Below, piece after piece: positions 1 through 7,292 of a stretch of 9,367 nucleotides of DNA (positions are counted from its first letter, which is position 1; every line of letters begins with the position of its first letter). The stretch lies in contig DBAW01000166.1 in assembly GCA_002291855.1 (NCBI GenBank), positions 11,357-20,723 of the forward strand. Direction: 5' to 3'. Source of the DNA: Sphingomonas sp. UBA1000 (GTDB taxonomy: Bacteria; Pseudomonadota; Alphaproteobacteria; Sphingomonadales; Sphingomonadaceae). The notes under the pieces are model-generated. The model did no database searches. It saw only the letters and a program-made list of their open reading frames with translations, and was not told where the DNA came from. A program made the position numbers and the translations under genes.

Positions 1-1034
1 ATATCTATGTGGCCAACTGGTTCTACATCGCCTTCATCGTCACCGTGGCGATGCTCCACCTCGTCAACAACCTGTCGCTGCCGGTCAGCCTGGTCGGTGC
101 CAAATCCTATTCGGCCTTTGCCGGGGTGCAGGATGCGCTCACCCAGTGGTGGTATGGGCATAACGCTGTCGGTTTCTTCCTGACCGCCGGTTTTCTGGGC
201 ATGATGTATTATTTCGTGCCCAAACAGGCCGAACGCCGGGTCTATAGCTACCGGCTGTCGATCGTCCATTTCTGGTCGCTGATCTTCCTCTATATCTGGG
301 CCGGCCCGCACCATCTGCATTACACCGCGCTGCCCGACTGGGCGCAGACGCTGGGCATGGTGTTTTCGATCATGCTGTGGATGCCCAGCTGGGGCGGGAT
401 GATCAACGGCCTGATGACCCTGTCGGGGGCGTGGGACAAGATCCGCACCGATCCGATCATCCGCATGATGGTGCTGGCGCTCGCCTTCTACGGGATGAGC
501 ACGTTCGAAGGCCCGCTGATGTCGGTCAAGGCGGTCAACTCGCTGTCGCACTATACCGACTGGACGATCGGCCATGTCCATTCGGGCGCGCTCGGCTGGG
601 TCGGCATGATCAGCTTTGCCGCCGTCTATTTCATGACGCCGCGCCTGTGGCAGCGTGAACGGCTCTATTCGCTGCGCATGATCAACTGGCACTTCTGGTG
701 CGCGACGGCGGGCATCGTCCTCTACGCCTCGGCGATGTGGGTCGCGGGCATCATGCAGGGCCTGATGTGGCGCGAATATGGGGCGGACGGCTATCTCGTC
801 TATTCCTTCGCCGAAGTCGTCGCCGCGATGAAGCCCTATTACCTGATCCGGGCGGCCGGCGGGGCGCTCTACCTGCTCGGCGCGGCGTTCATGGTGTGGA
901 ACATCACCCAGACCATCCGTGGCCGGCTGCGCGACGAAGCGCCGCTCGACGATGCGCCCTATGACCCCGCTGCCGACCGTCCGCTGCCCGCCCGCGCCGC
1001 CATGGCGCCGGGCCATGCCATCGCCGCTGAATAA
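1..1034 (+). CDS. ccoN: cbb3-type cytochrome c oxidase catalytic subunit I, 5' end cut by window
   Basis: Membrane heme-copper oxidase subunit that reduces O2 to water at the heme b3/Cu_B centre. The reading frame is open to the left edge (first whole codon at 3, reading I-Y-V-A-N-W), so the GTG at 9 is an internal Val codon and not the start. About 155 N-terminal residues are missing, including the first heme b ligand. The fragment keeps the Cu_B histidine in WYGHN (codon at 159) and the pair HH (codons 309-314). The tyrosine that family knowledge says is cross-linked to the Cu_B histidine lies six residues before HH, in LYIWAGPHH. The STFEGP glutamate and the H-V-H pair in TIGHVHSG (codons 573-581) for heme b3 and heme b are also present. 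Spacing between these residues equals that of Pseudomonas stutzeri CcoN (Tyr251, His257, Glu323, His345, His347). Several hydrophobic helices are evident. The stop TAA at 1032-1034 lies 11 bp before ccoO. Confidence 0.97.
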   Translation, partial: IYVANWFYIAFIVTVAMLHLVNNLSLPVSLVGAKSYSAFAGVQDALTQWWYGHNAVGFFLTAGFLGMMYYFVPKQAERRVYSYRLSIVHFWSLIFLYIWAGPHHLHYTALPDWAQTLGMVFSIMLWMPSWGGMINGLMTLSGAWDKIRTDPIIRMMVLALAFYGMSTFEGPLMSVKAVNSLSHYTDWTIGHVHSGALGWVGMISFAAVYFMTPRLWQRERLYSLRMINWHFWCATAGIVLYASAMWVAGIMQGLMWREYGADGYLVYSFAEVVAAMKPYYLIRAAGGALYLLGAAFMVWNITQTIRGRLRDEAPLDDAPYDPAADRPLPARAAMAPGHAIAAE

Positions 1035-1045
1035 GGAACCCCGAC

Positions 1046-1780
1046 ATGGCGACCAAAATCCTCGACCATGGCAGGATCGAACGCAACGTCACGCTGCTGA
1101 TGGTCCTGTCGCTCATCACCGTGGCCATTGGCGGCATCGTCGAGATCGCGCCGCTGTTCTGGATCGACTCGACGATCGAAAAGGTCGACGGCGTCCGGCC
1201 CTATACCCCGCTCGAACAGGCGGGCCGCGACATCTATGTCCGCGAAGGCTGTTTCAACTGCCACAGCCAGATGATCCGTCCGTTCCGCGACGAGGTCGAA
1301 CGCTATGGCCATTACAGCCTGGCGGCCGAGAGCATGTATGATCACCCGTTCCAATGGGGATCGAAGCGCACCGGGCCGGACCTTGCCCGGGTCGGCGGCC
1401 GCTATTCGGACGAATGGCATGTCCAGCATCTGAAGAACCCGCAGCAACTGGTCCCTGAATCGATCATGCCCGGCTATGCCTTTCTCGCCACGCGCGAGCT
1501 GAAGGTGCCGGACATGGCCGCCAGCCTGACCGCGCTGCGCCGGGTGGGCGTGCCTTACCGCGACGACCAGATCGCCAGCGCCGGGGCCGATCTGTTCGCC
1601 CAGGCCGATCCCGCCGCCGACAGCAGCGCGTTCCTGAAGCGTTATCCGACCGCGCAGGTGCGCGATTATGACGGCGATCCCAAAAGGGTGACCGAAATGG
1701 ATGCGCTGGTCGCCTATCTGCAGATGCTCGGCACGCTGGTCGACACCCGCAAGGCGGCGGCGATGGAGCAGGCCAAATGA
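1046..1780 (+). CDS. ccoO: cbb3-type cytochrome c oxidase monoheme cytochrome c subunit II
   Basis: Membrane-anchored monoheme cytochrome c (244 aa) that passes electrons from CcoP to the CcoN active site from the periplasmic side. It has one N-terminal membrane segment at about residues 15-36, which stays uncleaved as an anchor. The c-type heme site C69-F-N-C72-H73 sits in the typical EGCFNCHSQMIRP context, and the likely axial methionine is M141 in SIMPGY. Length and wording are usual for CcoO. The ATG at 1046 follows AAGGAA (1033-1038) at a 7-nt spacing, and that element overlaps the ccoN stop. The stop TGA (1778-1780) overlaps the ccoQ start, so the two are probably translationally coupled. 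Nothing is truncated and no key residue is missing. Confidence 0.97.
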   Translation: MATKILDHGRIERNVTLLMVLSLITVAIGGIVEIAPLFWIDSTIEKVDGVRPYTPLEQAGRDIYVREGCFNCHSQMIRPFRDEVERYGHYSLAAESMYDHPFQWGSKRTGPDLARVGGRYSDEWHVQHLKNPQQLVPESIMPGYAFLATRELKVPDMAASLTALRRVGVPYRDDQIASAGADLFAQADPAADSSAFLKRYPTAQVRDYDGDPKRVTEMDALVAYLQMLGTLVDTRKAAAMEQAK

Positions 1781-1941
1781 GCTACCATCTGCTGCGCGAG
1801 CTGGCCGACAGCTTCGGCCTTCTTTTCCTGGTCATCGTCTTTCTGACCGCCGTCATCCGCGCCTTCCGGCCCGGTGCCCGGACCCATCATCTGAACGCCA
1901 GCCTCATTCCGCTGAGCGACGAGGAACCGCGTCATGGCTGA
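1777..1941 (+). CDS. ccoQ: cbb3-type cytochrome c oxidase small subunit IV (CcoQ/FixQ)
   Basis: Small single-span membrane protein of 54 aa that in other bacteria helps stabilise CcoP in the oxidase complex; it carries no cofactor. The translation begins MSYHLLRELADS, has one hydrophobic helix at about residues 13-30 (rich in F, L, V and I), then a basic turn R-A-F-R-P-G-A-R and a polar tail ending in acidic residues. That is the CcoQ/FixQ layout, and the position between ccoO and ccoP is the standard one. The ATG at 1777 overlaps the ccoO stop by 4 nt (ATGA) and is preceded by GGAG (1765-1768) at an 8-nt spacing. The 3' end overlaps ccoP by 8 nt (1934-1941). The sequence itself is poorly conserved in this family, so the call rests on size, topology and position. 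Confidence 0.9.
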   Translation: MSYHLLRELADSFGLLFLVIVFLTAVIRAFRPGARTHHLNASLIPLSDEEPRHG

Positions 1942-2794
1942 CACGAAACTGCCCCCGGTCGAAACCACCCAGCACGAATGGGACGGGATCGAGGAACTGA
2001 ACACCCCGCTGCCGCGCTGGTGGCTGTGGACCTTCTATGCGACGATCGTCTTCTCGGTCGGTTACATGATCGCCTATCCGGCGGTGCCGCTGCTGAGCAG
2101 CGCAACGGCGGGGATGCTGAACTGGAGCAGCCGGGGCCAGTTCGTCCAGGAACAGGCGGCAGCCAAGGCGGCGCGCGCCGGCACCGAACAGGCGCTCGCC
2201 AGCCTGCCGATCGAGCAGATCGCCGCCGATCCCCGGCTGATGCGCGCGGCGGTCGAGGGCGGTCGCGCGGCGTTCAAGGTCAACTGCGTCCAGTGTCACG
2301 GGGCCGGGGCGGCGGGTTCGCCCGGCTATCCCAACCTCAACGACAATGACTGGCTGTGGGGCGGCGATCTGCGCGCGATCCACACCACGCTCGAACATGG
2401 CATCCGCCATCCGGGTGACGAGGCCACCCGCATGTCGCAGATGCCGGCCTTTGGCCGCGACGGCATCCTGAATGCGGGGCAGATCGCCGATGTCGTCTCG
2501 CATGTCCGGGTGATTTCCGGGGCCGAAGCGCCGAGCCGTGCCGCACAGCGCGGGGCGCAGCTTTATGCCGACAATTGCGCAGCCTGCCACGGGGCGGAGG
2601 GCAAGGGCGACCGCGCGCTCGGCGCGCCCAATCTGACCGATGCGATCTGGCTTTATGGCGGTGATCGCGCGGCGCTGACCCAGACGGTCGCCAATGCCCG
2701 CTACGGCGTGATGCCCGCCTGGAACCGCAAGCTTGATGCGGCGACGATCAACATGCTCGCCGCCTATGTCCACAGCCTGGGCGGCGGGGAGTGA
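1934..2794 (+). CDS. ccoP: cbb3-type cytochrome c oxidase diheme cytochrome c subunit III
   Basis: Diheme cytochrome c (286 aa) that receives electrons from soluble or membrane cytochromes c and hands them to CcoO. The N-terminus has the family pattern H-E-W-D-G-I-E-E-L-N-x-P-L-P-R-W-W, directly followed by a single membrane helix at about residues 31-53. This is the one-span form common in alphaproteobacteria. Two cytochrome c domains follow. The first has C118-V-Q-C121-H122 and a likely axial Met170 in SQMPAFG; the second has C215-A-A-C218-H219 and a likely axial Met260 in VMPAW. The ATG at 1934 has GAGGAA (1921-1926) 7 nt upstream, inside the ccoQ coding sequence. The stop (2792-2794) lies against the start of ccoG. 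Both heme sites are intact and the length is normal. Confidence 0.97.
   Translation: MADTKLPPVETTQHEWDGIEELNTPLPRWWLWTFYATIVFSVGYMIAYPAVPLLSSATAGMLNWSSRGQFVQEQAAAKAARAGTEQALASLPIEQIAADPRLMRAAVEGGRAAFKVNCVQCHGAGAAGSPGYPNLNDNDWLWGGDLRAIHTTLEHGIRHPGDEATRMSQMPAFGRDGILNAGQIADVVSHVRVISGAEAPSRAAQRGAQLYADNCAACHGAEGKGDRALGAPNLTDAIWLYGGDRAALTQTVANARYGVMPAWNRKLDAATINMLAAYVHSLGGGE
2786..2791 (+). promoter_or_regulatory. Ribosome binding site that favours ATG 2797 as the ccoG start
   Basis: GGGGAG at 2786-2791 stands 5 nt before the ATG at 2797, a near-ideal Shine-Dalgarno spacing, and it covers the end of ccoP. The in-frame GTG at 2791 would make a 4-nt GTGA overlap with ccoP, like other junctions here. 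Its upstream purines are either in contact with the codon or less well matched (GGGCGG near 2779-2784). The two options differ by only two residues. Confidence 0.45.
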
Positions 2795-2796
2795 CG

Positions 2797-4290
2797 ATGA
2801 ACGCCGCCGGGGCCGGCACCGCCGCGCGCAAGGGGAAGGGCCAGCGCCCGGCCCCGCCGCCGCCGCCCGAAAGCCTTTATGCACGGCGCGCGGACATTTT
2901 TCCGCGCGCCGTGGATGGGTTTTACCGGCGGCTCAAATGGGCGATCATGGCGGCGACGCTGGCCGTCTATTACGTCACGCCCTGGCTGCGCTGGGACCGG
3001 GGGCCTTATGCGCCCGATCAGGCGGTGCTGGTCGACCTTGCCCATCGCCGCTTCTATTTTTTCGCGGTCGAGATCTGGCCGCACGAGTTTTATTATGTCG
3101 CCGGCCTGCTGGTGATGGCCGGGATCGGGCTGTTCCTGATCACCTCCGCGGTCGGCCGGGCCTGGTGCGGCTATGCCTGTCCGCAGACGGTGTGGACCGA
3201 CCTGTTTCTGCATGTCGAACGCTGGATCGACGGCGACCGCAATGCCCAGCTGAGGCTGCGCGCGGCCCCGCTCGGCCCGGCCAAGATCCTCAAGCGACTG
3301 GCAAAGCACGGCCTATGGCTGCTGATCGCCATGGCGACCGGCGGGGCGTGGATCTTTTATTTCGCCGATGCGCCGACGCTGGCGCGCGATTTCCTGACCG
3401 GGCAGGCGGCGATGGTCGCTTACGCCACGGTCGGCGTGCTCACCGCCACCACCTATGTCTTTGCCGGCTGGATGCGCGAACAGGTGTGCATCTATATGTG
3501 CCCCTGGCCGCGCATCCAGGCGGCGATGCTCGACGAACGCTCGCTGATCGTCACTTACAAGGACTGGCGCGGCGAACCGCGCAGCCATGGGGCGAAACGC
3601 GCCGAGGCGGCGGGCGCGCCGACCGGGGACTGCATCGACTGTTCGGCCTGTGTCCAAGTCTGCCCAACGGGGATCGACATTCGCGAGGGGCCGCAACTGG
3701 CCTGCATCACCTGCGCCTTGTGCATCGATGCGTGCGACGCGGTGATGGCGAAGATTGACCGGCCGCGCGGGCTGATCGACTATGCGACGTTCGAGGATTG
3801 CCGCGCCGAAGCGGCCGGCGCGCCGCCAGTGCCGATCCGGCGGACGCTGCTGCGGTCGCGCACCCTGCTTTATTTCGGGCTGTGGGCGGCCGTCGGGCTG
3901 GCGATGATGCTGTCGCTCGGCGCGCGCACCCGGCTTGACCTGTCGGTGACGCCCGACCGCAACCCGCTCTGGGTGCGGCTGGCCGATGGCGACATCCGCA
4001 ATGCGGTGACGGTCAAGGTCCGCAACATGGAGGCGCGGCCCCGCCCGGTCCGGATCGAGCTGGTCGGCCTGCCCGGCGGGATGCTGTGGGATTCGCTCGC
4101 CACCGAACGCAGCGCCGCACGCGGCCTGACGATCACCGTGCCCGCCGATCAGGTCGAGCAGCGCCGCATCTATGTCCGCGCGCCGCGCACCGCTCCGGAC
4201 AACTACGCATTGAGGCTGGTCGCCCTCGATGGTGAACCGGCGGGCGATACCGATGAGCTGCGGTTCGAAACGCCGGAGGAGGGCAGGTGA
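2797..4290 (+). CDS. ccoG: cbb3 oxidase assembly protein CcoG (FixG/RdxA-like, 4Fe-4S membrane protein)
   Basis: Polyferredoxin-like membrane protein; family members have been reported to reduce Cu(II) to Cu(I) for delivery to the oxidase. The protein is 497 aa from ATG 2797, or 499 aa from the in-frame GTG at 2791; residue numbers here use the latter. After a proline-rich N-terminus, several membrane segments are seen (about 48-62, 101-120, 174-192, 207-226, 358-376). Cysteine pairs C126/C130 (WCGYACP) and C233/C237 (CIYMCP) lie near membrane segments. A double 4Fe-4S ferredoxin domain follows with C281, C284, C287, C291 and C305, C308, C311, C315. The C-terminal ~110 residues are an Ig-like periplasmic domain typical of CcoG. 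All expected cysteines are present. The gene begins the assembly half of the operon and overlaps ccoH by GTGA at 4287-4290. A strong hairpin lies within its first 120 bases. Confidence 0.95.
   Translation: MNAAGAGTAARKGKGQRPAPPPPPESLYARRADIFPRAVDGFYRRLKWAIMAATLAVYYVTPWLRWDRGPYAPDQAVLVDLAHRRFYFFAVEIWPHEFYYVAGLLVMAGIGLFLITSAVGRAWCGYACPQTVWTDLFLHVERWIDGDRNAQLRLRAAPLGPAKILKRLAKHGLWLLIAMATGGAWIFYFADAPTLARDFLTGQAAMVAYATVGVLTATTYVFAGWMREQVCIYMCPWPRIQAAMLDERSLIVTYKDWRGEPRSHGAKRAEAAGAPTGDCIDCSACVQVCPTGIDIREGPQLACITCALCIDACDAVMAKIDRPRGLIDYATFEDCRAEAAGAPPVPIRRTLLRSRTLLYFGLWAAVGLAMMLSLGARTRLDLSVTPDRNPLWVRLADGDIRNAVTVKVRNMEARPRPVRIELVGLPGGMLWDSLATERSAARGLTITVPADQVEQRRIYVRAPRTAPDNYALRLVALDGEPAGDTDELRFETPEEGR
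2882..2913 (+). repeat. Perfect 13-bp inverted repeat (hairpin) early in ccoG
   Basis: Bases 2882-2894 are the exact reverse complement of 2901-2913, separated by a 6-nt loop CATTTT. Eleven of the 13 pairs are G-C, so the RNA hairpin should be very stable. A short U4 run (2920-2923) begins 7 nt after the stem, too far and too short for a textbook intrinsic terminator. It lies about 85 nt after the ccoG start and encodes the family-typical R-R-A-D-I-F-P-R stretch, so coding constraint may explain part of it. Confidence 0.8.
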
Positions 4291-4769
4291 GCAGACAGGC
4301 ACGACTGGCGGGCAGGGGCGCACCGCGCGGGTTCACCGGCCGCCACATGGCCGGGGCGATCATCGGCTTTTTCGCCGTGGTGATCGCCGTCAACCTGACG
4401 ATGGCGGTGCTGGCGACGCAAAGCTTTGGCGGCAAGGTGGTCGACAACAGCTATGTCGCGTCGCAGCGCTTCAATGGCTGGCTGGCCGAGGCGCGGGCGC
4501 AGGAGGATGCCGGCTGGCAGGCAGGCTTTGCCGCCGATGCCGGCCATGTCGTCATCACCAGCCGCCCCGGCAGCCGGATGGAGGCGGTGGCCAGCCATCC
4601 GCTCGGCCGCGCGCCTGAACGGACGCTTGGTTTCGTCGAGGTCCAGCCGGGTCGCTACCGCTCGCTCGACCGGCTGCCGGCCGGGCGCTGGCAGCTGCGC
4701 GCGACGATCCGCGGGGCAGCCGGTGACGCCGCCGGCCCGGCGCGCTTTGCCGCGGATTTGCGGCTGTGA
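4287..4769 (+). CDS. ccoH: cbb3 oxidase assembly protein CcoH (FixH family)
   Basis: FixH-family membrane protein of 160 aa, needed in other bacteria for stable assembly of the cbb3 complex. It has a basic N-terminus, then FTGRHM leading into one membrane helix at about residues 22-44. The family-typical NSYVASQRFNGWLAEAR stretch follows at about residues 54-70, then a Gly-Trp motif (DAGW) and a soluble periplasmic beta-rich domain ending in R-F-A-A-D-L-R-L. The GTG at 4287 is chosen because GGAGGA (4275-4280) lies 6 nt upstream and the start overlaps the ccoG stop as GTGA. The 3' end overlaps ccoI in the same way. The biochemical role of FixH proteins is not settled; copper handling with CcoI is often proposed. 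Confidence 0.93.
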   Translation: MSRQARLAGRGAPRGFTGRHMAGAIIGFFAVVIAVNLTMAVLATQSFGGKVVDNSYVASQRFNGWLAEARAQEDAGWQAGFAADAGHVVITSRPGSRMEAVASHPLGRAPERTLGFVEVQPGRYRSLDRLPAGRWQLRATIRGAAGDAAGPARFAADLRL

Positions 4770-6901
4770 CCGTCGCGGTGTCGCACAGCGAGTTCGCTTT
4801 GCCCGGTGTGCGCTGCGCCGGCTGCATCGCCAAGATCGAACGCGGCCTTGCGCCCATGGCCGGGGTGCGCGCGGCGCGGGTCAACATGACCACCCGGCGC
4901 GTCGCCATCGACCATGCGCCCGACCTGACCCCCGATCAGCTGCGCGCCGCGCTGGCCGGGATCGGGTTCGAGGCCCAGCCCATCGCCGCCGCCGCTGCCG
5001 CGCGCGAGGACGCGACCGAAAGCCGGGCGCTCATCCGCGCGATGGCGGTTGCGGGCTTTGCGGCGATGAACATCATGCTGCTGTCGGTGTCGGTCTGGTC
5101 GGGCGCGAGCGGGGCGACGCGCGACCTGTTCCACTGGCTGTCCGCGCTGATCGCGATGCCGACCGTCGCCTATGCCGGGCGGCCGTTCTTCGCCTCCGCA
5201 TGGACGGCGGTGCGGCGCGGGCGGACGAACATGGATGTGCCGATTTCGATCGGCGTGATCCTTGCGACCGCGCTCAGCCTGTTCGAGACGGTGACCGGCG
5301 GCGAACATGCCTATTTCGACGGCGCCGTATCGCTTTTGTTCTTCCTGCTGGTCGGGCGCGTGCTCGACAGCGTGATGTGCGCCCGCGCCCGGTCGGGCGT
5401 CGCCGCGTTGCTGCGCGAGACGGCCCCCGGCGGCACGGTCGAACTGGCCGACGGGCAGACGGCATGGCGGCGCGCCGACGAGATTGCGCCGGGCATGACG
5501 CTGATCGTCGCCGCCGGCGAAAGGCTGGCGGCGGACGGCGTGGTGCTGGGCGGCGACAGCCGGCTCGACATGTCGCTGATCACCGGCGAAAGCCGCCCGG
5601 AGCCCGTCGCGCCCGGCGCGCGCGTGGTGGCCGGCACGCTCAACATCGATGCGCCGCTTTCGATCCGGGTGACGGCGGCGGGCGCGGACACGACCATCGC
5701 CGGCATCGCCCGGCTGATGGACGCAGCGGGGCAGGGGCGCTCGCGCTATGTGCGGATCGCCGACCGGGCGGCGCGCTTCTATGCGCCTGCCGTGCATCTG
5801 CTCGCGCTGCTCAGCTTTGCCGGCTGGATGATCGCAGGCGCAGGGTGGCATCAGGCGCTGCTCGTCGCGGTCGCGGTGCTGATCATCACCTGTCCGTGCG
5901 CGCTCGGCCTTGCCGTGCCGGCGGCGCAGATCGTGGCGGCGGGCGCGCTGATGAAGCGCGGGGTGCTGATCAAGGACGGCTCGGCGCTCGAACGGCTGGC
6001 CGAGGCAGATTGTGTGCGCTTCGACAAGACCGGCACCCTCACGCTGGGGCGGCCGATCCCGGTCGGGGCGCTGCCGCTGGCGGACGCGGAACGCCCGGTC
6101 GCGCTGGCGCTGGCGCGGGCGAGCACCCATCCGGTTGCGCGCGCGCTCGTGATCGAACTTCAGCGCGCAGGCGTGGTCGCCGCCATGCTGGACGATGTGC
6201 GCGAAACGCCGGGGCTGGGCGTCGAAGGGCGGGTCGTCGGCGGCGATGCCGCCGGTCTGGTCGCGCGGCTCGGGCGCACCGAATGGGTGGGGCTGGGGAT
6301 ATCGGCGCATGACGGGCTGGAAACCGGCTTTCGGCTGGGCGAGGACGCGCCCAGGCGGCTCTGCTTTGCCGACCGGATGCGCGACGATGCCGCCGCGACC
6401 GTCGCCGGCATGAAGGCGCTGGGCATGGATGTCGGCATCCTGTCGGGCGACCGGGGGGAGGCGGTGCGGCCCATTGCCGCCGCGCTCGGGCTGACCGCGC
6501 AGGTCAGGATGCGGCCCGAAGACAAATTGGCGGCGATCGACCGGCTGAAGGATGCGGGCCATCATGTGCTGATGGTCGGCGACGGGCTGAATGACGGGCC
6601 GGCGCTTGCCGCCGGTCATGTCTCGCTGGCCCCGGCCTCGGCCAGCGATGTCGGCCAGACCGCGGCCGACGCGGTGTTCATGGGCGACAGCCTCGCCCCG
6701 ACACTGGTCGCGGTGCGCGCGGCGCGGGCGACGCGGCGGATCGTCGGGCAGAATTTCGCGCTCGCCATCGGGTATAACGCCTTGGCGGTGCCGCTCGCGA
6801 TCCTCGGCCATGTCACGCCGCTGGTGGCGGCCATCGCCATGTCCAGCTCGTCGCTGATCGTGGTGGCCAACGCCCTGCGGCTGAGGAGCTGTGCACGATG
6901 A
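4766..6901 (+). CDS. ccoI: Copper-translocating P-type ATPase CcoI (FixI), cbb3 assembly
   Basis: P1B-type ATPase (711 aa) that moves copper across the inner membrane for Cu_B of the oxidase. One N-terminal heavy-metal-associated domain carries C17-A-G-C20 in GVRCAGC. The actuator motif TGES is at 273-276 and the in-membrane site C376-P-C378 sits in ITCPCALGLAVP. The phosphorylated aspartate is D420 in DKTGT, the nucleotide-binding H455-P456 is in STHPVA, and the hinge GDGLND is at 605-610. The late helices hold YN (in GYNALAVP) and MSSSS, which fit Cu(I)-type pumps. About eight membrane segments can be read. The GTG at 4766 overlaps the ccoH stop; its upstream Shine-Dalgarno is poor, so translation is probably coupled to ccoH. 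The family also contains CopA exporters, but the cco context decides for CcoI. Confidence 0.95.
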   Translation: MTVAVSHSEFALPGVRCAGCIAKIERGLAPMAGVRAARVNMTTRRVAIDHAPDLTPDQLRAALAGIGFEAQPIAAAAAAREDATESRALIRAMAVAGFAAMNIMLLSVSVWSGASGATRDLFHWLSALIAMPTVAYAGRPFFASAWTAVRRGRTNMDVPISIGVILATALSLFETVTGGEHAYFDGAVSLLFFLLVGRVLDSVMCARARSGVAALLRETAPGGTVELADGQTAWRRADEIAPGMTLIVAAGERLAADGVVLGGDSRLDMSLITGESRPEPVAPGARVVAGTLNIDAPLSIRVTAAGADTTIAGIARLMDAAGQGRSRYVRIADRAARFYAPAVHLLALLSFAGWMIAGAGWHQALLVAVAVLIITCPCALGLAVPAAQIVAAGALMKRGVLIKDGSALERLAEADCVRFDKTGTLTLGRPIPVGALPLADAERPVALALARASTHPVARALVIELQRAGVVAAMLDDVRETPGLGVEGRVVGGDAAGLVARLGRTEWVGLGISAHDGLETGFRLGEDAPRRLCFADRMRDDAAATVAGMKALGMDVGILSGDRGEAVRPIAAALGLTAQVRMRPEDKLAAIDRLKDAGHHVLMVGDGLNDGPALAAGHVSLAPASASDVGQTAADAVFMGDSLAPTLVAVRAARATRRIVGQNFALAIGYNALAVPLAILGHVTPLVAAIAMSSSSLIVVANALRLRSCAR

Positions 6902-7086
6902 ACGGCCTTGCCTTTCTGATCCCTGTCGCGCTGCTGCTCGGGCTGGGCGGGCTGGCGGCGTTTCTCTGGTCGCTCGGTGCCGGGCAATATGACGATATGG
7001 ATGGGGCGGCGCTGCGCATCCTGATCGACGAGGAGGGGGCAGGTGCCGCCATGACGCCGGGGATCGGCGCGGAGCCGCGGCCATGA
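6898..7086 (+). CDS. ccoS: cbb3-type cytochrome oxidase assembly protein CcoS
   Basis: Small membrane protein of 62 aa, required in Rhodobacter capsulatus for insertion of heme and copper into CcoN. An N-terminal hydrophobic helix (about residues 4-24) is followed by the family signature A-F-L-W-S-L-x-x-G-Q-Y-D-D-M-D-G-A-A and then R-I-L-I-D-E-E. The C-terminal Ala/Gly/Pro tail is variable in this family. The ATG at 6898 overlaps the ccoI stop (ATGA) and has GAGGAG (6883-6888) 9 nt upstream. Its own stop TGA (7084-7086) overlaps the next small gene by 4 nt. Confidence 0.95.
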   Translation: MNGLAFLIPVALLLGLGGLAAFLWSLGAGQYDDMDGAALRILIDEEGAGAAMTPGIGAEPRP

Positions 7087-7292
7087 CCGGGCGGGCGATC
7101 CTGCCGATAGCCGCCATATTGATGCTCGCCTGGCCGGCGGCGGCACGCGACACCGGGCGGCACATCATGGTCGCGACCTGCAATGGCGGCCAGATCCGCA
7201 TTCCGCTGGACGGGGATGGCGGCGGGCGCGACGACCGGCCCTGCGTCTCGGCCTGTCACGCGCCGCTGCCCGGCCGCAAGAGATCCGTATAA
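7083..7292 (+). CDS. Small secreted cysteine-containing protein of unknown function, attached to the cco operon
   Basis: I do not recognise a named family for this 69-aa product. Residues 1-21 look like a cleavable signal peptide: a hydrophobic core (ILPIAAILMLAW), then A19-A-A21 as a probable signal peptidase I site. The predicted mature protein of about 48 residues starts R-D-T-G-R and carries three cysteines: C33 in ATCNGGQIRIPL, then C54 and C58 in P-C-V-S-A-C-H-A, with a basic tail G-R-K-R-S. C54-x3-C58-H59 resembles a heme c site with one extra residue, but could equally be a metal or disulfide site. The case for a real gene is good: ATG 7083 overlaps the ccoS stop (ATGA), GGAG (7071-7074) lies 8 nt upstream, and the product is export-ready. 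By position it may help cbb3 maturation in the periplasm; this is inference only. Confidence 0.75.
   Translation: MTGRAILPIAAILMLAWPAAARDTGRHIMVATCNGGQIRIPLDGDGGGRDDRPCVSACHAPLPGRKRSV

Noticed and set aside
1001..1017. CATGGC / GCCATG inverted repeat just before the ccoN stop
   Set aside because: A 6-bp stem with no U-run, followed closely by a well-placed ribosome site for ccoO; too weak to call a regulatory element.
1904..2884. 326-codon minus-strand frame opposite ccoQ and ccoP
   Set aside because: The plus strand carries both CXXCH heme sites and the CcoP layout, and the antisense product shows no recognisable domain.
4336..4354. CCGGCC / GGCCGG inverted repeat early in ccoH
   Set aside because: A 6-bp stem that falls in the conserved T-G-R-H-M-A-G coding stretch; short and common at this GC content.
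4426..6312. 628-codon open frame on the plus strand overlapping ccoH and ccoI
   Set aside because: It is in the wrong frame relative to two genes with intact family motifs, and its Arg/Ala-rich composition is typical of a frame-shifted shadow.
4655..7201. 848-codon open frame on the minus strand opposite ccoH, ccoI and ccoS
   Set aside because: It is antisense to clearly coding genes with all their motifs. The product is rich in Arg, Ala, Gly, Pro and His with no domain, as expected from the wobble frame of high-GC DNA.
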